NCBI GenBank assembly: GCA_029550525.1
Contig: JAKPHF010000001.1
Location: 1-64,000 of the forward strand
Reading direction: 5' to 3'
DNA from: Planctomycetota bacterium
Lineage (GTDB): Bacteria; Planctomycetota; Phycisphaerae; UBA1845; PWPN01
DNA: 64,000 nucleotides
Shown here piece by piece: positions 57,431-64,000 of the stretch (positions within the stretch are counted from its first letter, which is position 1; every line of letters starts with the position of its first letter). The position numbers and the translations under genes are program-made. The notes below the pieces were generated by a model. The model was not told the DNA's origin. It worked only from the letters and a program-made list of their open reading frames with translations, and made no database searches.

Positions 57431-59107
57431 ATGAACTCCATTCGCGTACTCACGTCGTCCTTTCTCATCGCCGCCGCAGCATCCATGGCAAACGCCGGTC
57501 CATTGAGCGAGACGGCCGCCCCGGGGCCCTACTGTCCGCTGGACGCCCAGGCTCACACCGGAGCCGAGTCGTTCGTTTCGCGGCGTCCGGTCGTGGGCAC
57601 CACGTACTTCTACTGGTATGACGTGTACAGCGGCGCTCACATCCGCAATGCCGACGGCACGGACGCGTTGACCACTCACCCGCCGGCATCGGCCATGGCC
57701 GACCTGAGCTACAAGTCTGCCGAATGGCACTACTCGCAGCTCCGCGACATCCGCGAAGCCGGCATCGACTTCATCATGCCCGTGTTCTGGGGCGTGCCCG
57801 GCCAGTACACCTCGTGGAGCTTCGTCGGTTTGCCTCCGCTGGTGGAAGCTCACAATCGCATGCTCGCCGAGGCGGCGGCCGACACCGGCGGAACGCGGCC
57901 AGCCCCACCGAAAATCGGCCTGTTCTACGACACCAGCACGCTCCACTGGTACGTCGGCTCGGGCACCTCGCTGCAACCGGGCGAAAAGATCGACCTAACC
58001 ACCGACGCTGGCCGAGAGTGGTTCTACGTGACCATTCGCGATTTCTTCAGCATGATCCCGCCGGACAAGTGGGCCCGCATCGACGGCAAGCCCATCGTGT
58101 TCCTGTACTCAGCCGGTTTCGCCAAGGCGATCGATGACAAGCTCTTCGCCGACACGCAGCGGCGATTCCAAAAAGACTTCGCCACTCGCCTTTTCATCGT
58201 TCGAGAGGAAAGTTGGCCAGGCCAGGCCGATGCGTCGTACCGCTGGGGCGGTGCACTGGGCCTGACCATCGGCGACCAGGTGGCCGGCCTCGGGCCGGGC
58301 TATGACCATTCGGCTGTCCCCGGGCGACAACCACTGATCGTCAGCCGCCAGAGAGGCGCGTTTTACAATCGCCAGTGGGAGCGGCTGCTCCGCATGAAGA
58401 CCGCTCGCCGGCCGTGGATCGTCCACGTCGAAACCTGGAACGAGTGGCACGAGGGCACCGACATCGCCCGCTCCGAGGAGTACGGCGACCACTACATCCG
58501 GGCCACCGCCCGATACGCTCAAATGTTCAGAGCCGGCACGCAGCTCGATCCGCAAGGCCCGTTCGCCCGGGCCGCCCGCGTCCGTTGGTTCGGCCGGCAG
58601 GTGGAGGGGCTGGAATTGCTGCCCAGCGGCAACGACGGCTGCTGGCAGACCGGCAACGCGGACGGTTCGATCGCCGTGACCAGCACCCCCTGCCCCGCCG
58701 ACAATCCTGCCGGATACCTCTATTTCCGCGTGGATGACGGGTACATGTACGACGAGATGGAACGCTCGGCCGAGCTGACGGTGGTGTTCCGCGACGACGG
58801 CGGCTGCGAGCGCTTCCGCGTCGAATACGACGGCAGCGATCCGCAGGCCAGCGTGCGCGAAGGCGCGTTTCGCCCCAGTCGCGAGATCAACGTCGGCTCG
58901 AGTGGAACGTGGCGTACGGTGAAGCTCATCCTGCCGCAGGTGCGATTCATCGATCGGGCCAATAATGCCGATTTCCGCCTGGCTGTCTTCGGCAACCAGC
59001 GGCGACTGACCATCCGAGAGATCCTCCTGCGCAAGTTGCCCGGCGTCGAAATCGAGGCCAGCCCGGCGGAAAACGCACAACCGCAACCTGCCGCCGCAAC
59101 GCAATGA
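57431..59107 (+). CDS. Secreted DUF5010/GH99-like protein
   Basis: 558 residues. A signal peptide (MNSIRVLTSSFLIAAAASMA, NA) precedes a TIM-barrel-type domain of about 370 residues. Seen: VVGTTYFYWYDVYSGAHI, HYSQLRDIREAGIDFIMPVF, DGKPIVFLYS and VHVETWNEWHEGTDIARSEE; the ETWNEWHEG acidic motif recalls GH71/GH99-type glycosidases. A C-terminal beta domain (about 385-530) resembles a carbohydrate-binding or DUF5010-associated module. It probably acts on polysaccharides outside the cytoplasm. It follows the sulfatase gene by 130 bases, consistent with a shared substrate. Activity not established. Confidence 0.8.
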   Translation: MNSIRVLTSSFLIAAAASMANAGPLSETAAPGPYCPLDAQAHTGAESFVSRRPVVGTTYFYWYDVYSGAHIRNADGTDALTTHPPASAMADLSYKSAEWHYSQLRDIREAGIDFIMPVFWGVPGQYTSWSFVGLPPLVEAHNRMLAEAAADTGGTRPAPPKIGLFYDTSTLHWYVGSGTSLQPGEKIDLTTDAGREWFYVTIRDFFSMIPPDKWARIDGKPIVFLYSAGFAKAIDDKLFADTQRRFQKDFATRLFIVREESWPGQADASYRWGGALGLTIGDQVAGLGPGYDHSAVPGRQPLIVSRQRGAFYNRQWERLLRMKTARRPWIVHVETWNEWHEGTDIARSEEYGDHYIRATARYAQMFRAGTQLDPQGPFARAARVRWFGRQVEGLELLPSGNDGCWQTGNADGSIAVTSTPCPADNPAGYLYFRVDDGYMYDEMERSAELTVVFRDDGGCERFRVEYDGSDPQASVREGAFRPSREINVGSSGTWRTVKLILPQVRFIDRANNADFRLAVFGNQRRLTIREILLRKLPGVEIEASPAENAQPQPAAATQ

Positions 59108-59111
59108 ACGG

Positions 59112-59227
59112 AATGAAGTTGTCAGCTGTCAGCTATCAGCCGTCAGCGATGAGCCATCAGCTCCGTCAGATGTCTGGCTCATAGCCCACAGCTCACAGCT
59201 CTCACGCCTCAGGTCGCAGGACTCAAG
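59112..59227. repeat. Composite quasi-tandem repeat, inverted copy of C-A-B
   Basis: gttgtcagctgtcagctatc, agccgtcagcgatgagcc (B), then ctggctcatagcccacagct, cacagctctcac (A), then gcctcaggtcgcaggactca (C). Its complement has the same block order as 23752-23931. Confidence 0.75.
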
Positions 59228-59274
59228 CCTCCTCGCATTGCTCCCGCCGGCCTTTTGTGCGAGACTGCCGTCCT

Positions 59275-59976
59275 ATGTCTGATGCAGTACGCCTGACGGA
59301 TATTCCCTTTTCGCTCGATGTACCCGCCATGCTGAAGAAGCTGCGGATCGACGGCCGGCCGCAGTACGCCGATCGCTTCGCCCGGCTCGTCGAGCAGGCT
59401 GTCCCGCTGGCTCGTCCCAAGGCACTGCATGCGGTGAGCTACGTGGACTCGCGAGCCGAGAATCACGTGGTGCTCGACGGCGTCACGCTGACCAGCCGCG
59501 TGCTCAGCGTGAATCTGGACGGCGTGCATCGCGTGTTTCCGTTCGTCGTCACCTGCGGCGTCGAACTGGACTGCTGGTCGCGCGGCATCCGCGACATGCT
59601 CGAGCGGTTCTGGGCCGACGCCATCATGGAGGAAGCCCTGCGCGCCGCCTTCGATGCTCTGAAGGACCATCTCGTTCGCCGGTACGACCTCGGCCACACC
59701 GCCTTCATGACGCCCGGCTCGCTCGAGGACTGGCCCATCGAACAACAGGCGCCGCTGTTCAGCCTCCTGGGCGATCCGCACGCTCAGATCGGCGTTCAGC
59801 TCGCCGACACGTTCATGATGACGCCGGTGAAAAGTGTCTCGGGCCTGCATTTCCCGACCGAGGCCAGCTTCGAGAACTGCCAGCTTTGCCCGCGCGACCC
59901 CTGCCCCAATCGTCGCGCGCCCTACGATCCCGACCTTTACCGCACGCGGTATCTCCACCGCGGCTCCAACTCATGA
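59275..59976 (+). CDS. Stand-alone methionine-synthase activation-domain-like protein
   Basis: 233 residues, cytoplasmic. It resembles the B12-dependent methionine synthase activation domain in size and in its end: GLHFPTEASFENCQLCPRDP, CPNRRAPYD. The central part (VTCGVELDCWS, FWADAIMEEALRAAFDALKD, TPGSLEDWPIEQQAPLFSLL) also fits free-standing members. The three clustered Cys (CQLCPRDPC) could bind metal. In MetH this domain docks for reductive reactivation of cobalamin. Here there is no MetH, methyltransferase or corrinoid-protein gene nearby, so the partner is unknown. ATG at 59275. Confidence 0.78.
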   Translation: MSDAVRLTDIPFSLDVPAMLKKLRIDGRPQYADRFARLVEQAVPLARPKALHAVSYVDSRAENHVVLDGVTLTSRVLSVNLDGVHRVFPFVVTCGVELDCWSRGIRDMLERFWADAIMEEALRAAFDALKDHLVRRYDLGHTAFMTPGSLEDWPIEQQAPLFSLLGDPHAQIGVQLADTFMMTPVKSVSGLHFPTEASFENCQLCPRDPCPNRRAPYDPDLYRTRYLHRGSNS

Positions 59977-59982
59977 CGTCGG

Positions 59983-60158
59983 CTTTTTGTCCGCAGATTG
60001 CGCGGATTCAGAATTGCGTCCGGTCAGCACGTTTTGGATGACGGTAGAAGACGTTCGACCACGGGCAGCGCGGACGGAGACGGATAACAAGAGCATCTGA
60101 CAGGAGATAACGGCGGCAACAGAGAGCCATCTCCGTTAGTTCCCTTGCCTCCTGTCGA
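59983..60158. repeat. ttgtccgcagatt word and aggagataacgg/ccgttagt inverted pair
   Basis: ttttgtccgcagattgcgcg, gattcag (59985-60011); then gacaggagataacggcggca, acagagag (60099-60126) with the complementary ctccgttagttcccttgcct, cctgtc (60131-60156). These are the families seen at 39247-39478. Confidence 0.65.
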
Positions 60159-60283
60159 CCCAATTCCGCACCGACGAGACAACTTTCAACATGGAGTGCC
60201 GATGGGTGCCAGGGCAGCGTTTATGGTATTGCATCAAGCCAGGATGATGATATAAGTATATCATCTGAGCCGTTGTCGGTCCG

Positions 60284-60318
60284 GCTCATAGCCCATAGCT
60301 CACAGCTCAAAGCTCTTT
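60284..60318. repeat. Repeat block A (inverted)
   Basis: ggctcatagcccatagctca, cagctcaaagctc, just upstream of the next gene. Confidence 0.65.
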
Positions 60319-60334
60319 CCAGAAAGGCGACACG

Positions 60335-61561
60335 ATGAAACCCACTCACATCCGAGCAGCACGCGTAGCGGTTTTCGCGATCGGGGCACTGGCCGGCTTG
60401 GTGTTGACCGCCGGATGCCAGACCGGCCCCCGAATTGAAGGCCCCGTGCGAGCCATCTGGGTCACCCGTTTCGATTACAAGACCGCCGATGACGTTTGCC
60501 GGATCATGCAGAACTGCCAGGAGGCGGGTTTCAACACCGTCGTCTTTCAGGTGCGCGGCAACGGCACCGCGTTCTATCGCTCCCAGCTCGAGCCCTGGGC
60601 CGAGCAGTTCGATTTCAAGGACCCCGGCTTCGACCCGCTCGAGGTGGCCGTCGTCCAGGCCCACGAGCGCGGGCTGGAGCTGCACGCATGGATGAACGTC
60701 ATGCCCGCGTGGCGCGGCACGAAGCCGCCGAGCGATCCCAGGCAGCTCTACAACGCCAAGCCGGAGTGGTTTTGGTACGACCAGCACGGCAATCGACAGG
60801 CGCTCAGCACGTTCTACGTCAGCCTCAATCCCTGCCTGCCCGAAGTTCGCCAGTACCTCGTGGACGTGTTCCGCGAAGTCGTCGGCGGCTACGACGTGGA
60901 CGGCCTGCACCTGGACTACATCCGCTTCCCCAGCGAGCCTCCCGCCACTCCACCCGGCTCGGGGCTGGACTATCCGCGCGATGCTCGGACACTGGCCCTC
61001 TACAAGGAACAAACCGGTCTGACGCCGGATGAAAACATCGAAGCCTGGAACCAATGGCGTACCGATGCCGTCACGCAGCTCGTGGCGGACATTCGCGACA
61101 TGATGCGTCGGACCAAGCCGCGAGCGGTCCTGGCCGTCGCCGGCGGCAGCAATCGCAAGGAAAGCCTGCGGTTCTTCCGCGACGATCAGACCTGGGTCGA
61201 GCGCGGGCTCATCGACGCGATCTACCCCATGAACTACCAGTCCAACCTCGAGAAGTTCAAGGAGGGCTTGACCATGTGGGTGCCGGCCCCCACAGGCGTG
61301 GCGGTGGTGCCCGGTATGTGGTTTGCTTCGCGCCTCGGGCCGGAAGAGGGCCCCGAGGTGGCGCGTCAGCAGGTGGAATACGCTCTCCATACGACGGGCA
61401 ACGTCTGCGTGTTCTCGTACTCCTCGCTGTTCGACTCGACCGATCGCGAGCTGACGCCGGTCGCCCAGAACAACGAGCAGGCCGCACGGCAAAGGCAGCT
61501 GCGCGAGAAGCGCCGCCAGGCCATCATCCCGTTGCTCAAGGGCGCGGCCGGCCAGGTCTAG
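60335..61561 (+). CDS. GHL10 (glycosyl-hydrolase-like 10) family lipoprotein
   Basis: 408 residues. Lipoprotein signal GALAGLVLTAGC, then a TIM-barrel domain of the GHL10/DUF187 type: RAIWVTRFDYKTADDVCRIM, GFNTVVFQVRGNGTAFYRS, DPLEVAVVQAHERGLELHAW, NVMPAWRG, YLVDVFREVVGGYDVDGLHL, DYIRFP and AIYPMNYQ. Acidic residues in DGLHLDYIRFP are candidate catalytic groups. Family members are thought to act on cell-wall or other glycans. AAAGG precedes the ATG. It is the only gene between two repeat clusters. Confidence 0.88.
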   Translation: MKPTHIRAARVAVFAIGALAGLVLTAGCQTGPRIEGPVRAIWVTRFDYKTADDVCRIMQNCQEAGFNTVVFQVRGNGTAFYRSQLEPWAEQFDFKDPGFDPLEVAVVQAHERGLELHAWMNVMPAWRGTKPPSDPRQLYNAKPEWFWYDQHGNRQALSTFYVSLNPCLPEVRQYLVDVFREVVGGYDVDGLHLDYIRFPSEPPATPPGSGLDYPRDARTLALYKEQTGLTPDENIEAWNQWRTDAVTQLVADIRDMMRRTKPRAVLAVAGGSNRKESLRFFRDDQTWVERGLIDAIYPMNYQSNLEKFKEGLTMWVPAPTGVAVVPGMWFASRLGPEEGPEVARQQVEYALHTTGNVCVFSYSSLFDSTDRELTPVAQNNEQAARQRQLREKRRQAIIPLLKGAAGQV

Positions 61562-61604
61562 CGCTTCTTGCCGATTGCGATTCCGGCATTTCCAAGCCCC
61601 GGGG

Positions 61605-61623
61605 GGCGGGCATCTGGCCCGCC
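61605..61623 (+). terminator. GGCGGGC hairpin after the GHL10 gene
   Basis: GGCGGGC-atctg-GCCCGCC, without a T-run; similar to 45067-45085. Terminator or REP-like repeat. Confidence 0.4.
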
Positions 61624-61710
61624 TCCATTAGCGCGGTCTTAGTGCGCTTGCAATCGCGGACGGAAGACGGCGACAGGTTCCTCTCACAGCCCGTACGGCT
61701 CATGCAAAAT

Positions 61711-61890
61711 CCGCGACCATCTGCGCAATCTGCGGACAAAAAACGAACTCGGGAACGACGCACCGATCGCAATGCCCTCAGCCTTCGGGCCGGCGCGCTT
61801 GTTCTGCAATCACACCCACTCTGTGGCCGCATCGTCTCAGCTCGCCCGGACGCATTGTCCGCAGATTTCACCGATTGTCGCAGATTCTTG
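61711..61890. repeat. atctgcgcaatctgcggacaa inverted pair
   Basis: accatctgcgcaatctgcgg, acaaaaa (61715 on) and attgtccgcagatttcaccg, attgtcgcagatt (61854 on) are complementary arms about 110 bases apart. Same family as 39247-39478 and 59985. Confidence 0.7.
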
Positions 61891-62220
61891 AAGACATGCT
61901 GGCAGAGCGTTCGCATCGTTGGCCACGGTGGTAGACTCCGCTTGGACCATGAATTCAGCACTGAGAATCGCCAGGAGTGCTGGCGTAACGAAAAAACGTG
62001 GGCACGTCCAGGAGTGCCAACAGTCGGCCCCTCGATGAAGAGACCAATGTCCTGATGTGATCGTTCGGCGCCCCCGAACAAATAAGGATCCCGCAGCTAT
62101 TAGTCGATATGGATATGGTTGGCTTTTGTTTGGCCTGATGACGCGGCAGCGGGGCGACCGGTAATACCCCTCTTCCGGTCGTCGGGCTGCGGTTCACTTA
62201 CTGGTTTGCGAAATCCGAGC
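61891..62220. other. Upstream region of the PLB-like gene
   Basis: 330 bases, no gene or clear promoter pair seen. The ribosome binding site ahead of 62221 is weak. Confidence 0.3.
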
Positions 62221-63891
62221 ATGCGAAAACGAATTCTGGGACTTTGCGGCTTGACCGTTGCTCTCATGATGCCCCTGTGCCTGGGCGGCTGTCTATGCGG
62301 ATGCCCGGTGGACCCGTCATCGTCCCCCACCGTCTACGTTCTGGATGACAATGCCTCCGGGGCCATCCAGACCCTGAATAACATTGTCAACATGACGGTG
62401 GTGTCGAGGGATGCGAACGATCTCAAGGCCGAGTACCGAGCCGGCTTCGTCCAGGGCAAGCTGCAAGGCAGCACGGTCCTGTCGGCCAGGGACAACAACT
62501 GGGATCACTCCTACCTACTCGATCCCTCTCATTCCTTCCCCAGGCAACTTGGTCCCACGCAGGATGAACTCAACAAGGCGGCTGGCATTCTGAATGCCAA
62601 CTATCAGGCGTTTATCCAGTACCTGAGGGATCCCGGCACGGATTCCCTCACGGCACATCGCTTCAAACGACTGCTGTTCCGGATGCTCGGCATTTACCAC
62701 GGCCTCAAACTGGCCGAGCCGGCCGATTTGGACTTCTCCGGCGATTGGCTGCCCGATACCAACTACTTGACCGCCGCGGAGCTTGCCCTGGGCTACGAGA
62801 CGCCGGACATCACATTCATGGATATCTACTTCATCAACGCCTGCTGCGATCTGACGGACGTCATCGATAGCTCGATGGAACTGGCTCCGAACCGCGTGCC
62901 AGCAGACCGTCCGGACAAGTGCTCGGCCTTTTTGAAGCGCGTCGGCAACGAGGTGATCCTGACCCACAACACCTGGTACGGGTTCCTCTCGCAGACCATG
63001 GTTCAGACGTTGGTGGTAAACGACGACGCCATGACCATAAACGCCGTCACCCCCGGCATGATCGGATCGAACACGGATTTCGGATACAACAACAAGGGGA
63101 TCATGTTCAACGAGACGACCCATCGGTTGTCCAAAACCGAGGTCAAGACGGATCGAATTTGGACATTCTGGCGGGCAGCCCTCGCTGAACAGTTCTCGGG
63201 ATCCATCACCGAGTTTTTCGATGCCATCTCGCTGGACAACAGCGGCACATACCTGAACGGCTACATGCTAGCAGACGCCAACACCGGCGAGACCGGCCTG
63301 GTCGAGATGTCCCATCGCTGTTTCGTCTTCTATCGTTCGACCGGCGGGGATTATACGGTCACGGCGACCTCGCTGGACGGCCAGCCCTGTTCGGTGGAAT
63401 ATGACACCGAAATGGTGACCCCCGATTATCTGATGGGGATCAACTATCCGGCCTCACTGCAGGTGCGTGCCGATCTGGAATCCACCGACAACCGGCCCGC
63501 CCGGCGCGTGCAGTTCAAGACGCTGCTGCCCGAGGTCGCCGACGTCGAGGCCGCCAAGGACGTCATCACCTACACCGATCCGGCCAACCCGCTTTCCATC
63601 TTCGGACGCTGGGACCTGGGCTATGGCGAAACCTCATACCCCAAGCAGATCCCGGACGGTGCCGTCGACGCCAAGGTCGGCACGACCGGCATGGTTCGCG
63701 CGTTCATGAATCTGTCCGGCGTACTGGATATGTGCAACGCGAACAGCGGTTTCTGGATGCTGTACGGCACGCCCAAGGTGGACGGCAAGCCTTTCATCTG
63801 GAGCGAGTCGCCGTGGAGCACGCAGAAGCGGCGTGATGTGCCGGATCGAGTCGATGGCACCTTCACCCTCATGCCGCTGTATCTGAGGTAA
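62221..63891 (+). CDS. Phospholipase-B-like Ntn-hydrolase lipoprotein
   Basis: 556 residues. A lipoprotein signal (MRKRILGLCGLTVALMMPLC, LGGC) is followed by a region that reads as the phospholipase B-like (PLBD/laminin-ancestor) family. DKCSAFLKRVGNEVILTHNT has the putative nucleophile Cys234 with the CSA..K....L.HNTW pattern, and DNSGTYLNGYMLADANTGET corresponds to the NSGTYNNQ segment. Family members are made as precursors that cut themselves in front of this Cys, which becomes the N-terminal nucleophile. The second half (LPEVADVEAAKDVITYTDPA, RWDLGYGETSYPKQIPDGAV) fits PLB-like C-termini with DAKV. The start at 62221 gives a proper signal; the longer frame does not. Likely an envelope amidase/lipase; substrate unknown. 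Confidence 0.78.
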   Translation: MRKRILGLCGLTVALMMPLCLGGCLCGCPVDPSSSPTVYVLDDNASGAIQTLNNIVNMTVVSRDANDLKAEYRAGFVQGKLQGSTVLSARDNNWDHSYLLDPSHSFPRQLGPTQDELNKAAGILNANYQAFIQYLRDPGTDSLTAHRFKRLLFRMLGIYHGLKLAEPADLDFSGDWLPDTNYLTAAELALGYETPDITFMDIYFINACCDLTDVIDSSMELAPNRVPADRPDKCSAFLKRVGNEVILTHNTWYGFLSQTMVQTLVVNDDAMTINAVTPGMIGSNTDFGYNNKGIMFNETTHRLSKTEVKTDRIWTFWRAALAEQFSGSITEFFDAISLDNSGTYLNGYMLADANTGETGLVEMSHRCFVFYRSTGGDYTVTATSLDGQPCSVEYDTEMVTPDYLMGINYPASLQVRADLESTDNRPARRVQFKTLLPEVADVEAAKDVITYTDPANPLSIFGRWDLGYGETSYPKQIPDGAVDAKVGTTGMVRAFMNLSGVLDMCNANSGFWMLYGTPKVDGKPFIWSESPWSTQKRRDVPDRVDGTFTLMPLYLR

Positions 63892-63937
63892 ACTCCACCG
63901 TCCGCCGAACGAAGACACCAAGACCAGGCGAAGCAAA

Positions 63938-63989
63938 CGGGACAGGTGCGATTGGCCTACCGAGCGCAATCGAACCTGTCCCGCTTTTT
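63938..63989 (+). terminator. Terminator of the PLB-like gene
   Basis: CGGGACAGGT/ACCTGTCCCG with a further CGATTG/CAATCG stem (one mismatch), 12-base loop, then CTTTTT. Confidence 0.8.
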
Positions 63990-64000
63990 AATGAATCGAC

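Overview
The window looks like a chromosomal segment of a GC-rich Planctomycetota bacterium (inferred, not proven). The evidence is several secreted proteins ending in PEP-CTERM sorting tails, secreted proteins with dockerin-like EF-hand repeats, a prepilin-type protein with the planctomycetal H-X9-DG tail, two ECF sigma/anti-sigma gene pairs, a sulfatase, and a sigma-70 factor with DNA-binding domains fused in front of it. There is no plasmid, phage or CRISPR signature. The only mobile-element trace is a decayed IS21 transposase.

Layout. 1-5.4 kb: two inverted paralogous dockerin-like secreted proteins flanking an IS21 istA remnant and a cohesin-like PEP-CTERM protein. 6-12.6 kb: anmK (cell-wall recycling), cysC (APS kinase), a DEAD-box helicase, a PEP-CTERM protein and an M20 peptidase. 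13-19.3 kb: a prepilin-type protein, a divergent Nramp-like transporter, a small helical protein, and an FHA-fused GspE/PilB ATPase with an upstream lipoprotein gene. 19.8-28 kb: a PEP-CTERM protein, a PilZ protein, a VWA membrane protein, a hybrid histidine kinase and a tRNA-dihydrouridine synthase. 28.3-31.4 kb: ECF sigma, double-domain anti-sigma and STN-domain protein. 31.5-38.5 kb: panC, lgt with a coiled-coil insertion, two lipoproteins (one OmpA-like), a prepilin peptidase with a very large insertion, apt and an FHA protein. 38.9 kb: tRNA-Asp. 40-44 kb: a DUF6807 and GH38 alpha-mannosidase operon. 44.2-51 kb: peroxiredoxin lipoprotein, a second ECF sigma/anti-sigma/PDZ cluster, a secreted esterase and a zinc-ribbon membrane protein. 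51-64 kb: HTH-fused sigma-70, a secreted beta-helix protein, sulfatase, DUF5010/GH99-like protein, a stand-alone methionine-synthase-activation-like protein, a GHL10-type lipoprotein, and a phospholipase-B-like Ntn-hydrolase lipoprotein.

How the genes work together. Polysaccharide use is represented by GH38, DUF6807, sulfatase, DUF5010 and GHL10. Surface display is represented by the PEP-CTERM, cohesin/dockerin-like, Lgt/lipoprotein, prepilin peptidase and GspE genes. Regulation is by two ECF cassettes, FHA and PilZ proteins, and a hybrid kinase.

The strongest unexplained signal is non-coding. The intergenic gaps are repeatedly filled with several families of quasi-tandem word repeats, commonly arranged as inverted pairs: words like gagctatgagctgtgggc, cacagaggacacagagg, atctgcgctaatctgcgg, gcgtcaccgcgtct and acagagacaacggag. 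They sit just behind stop codons, are absent from genes, and at one place run into the unclear start of a lipoprotein gene.
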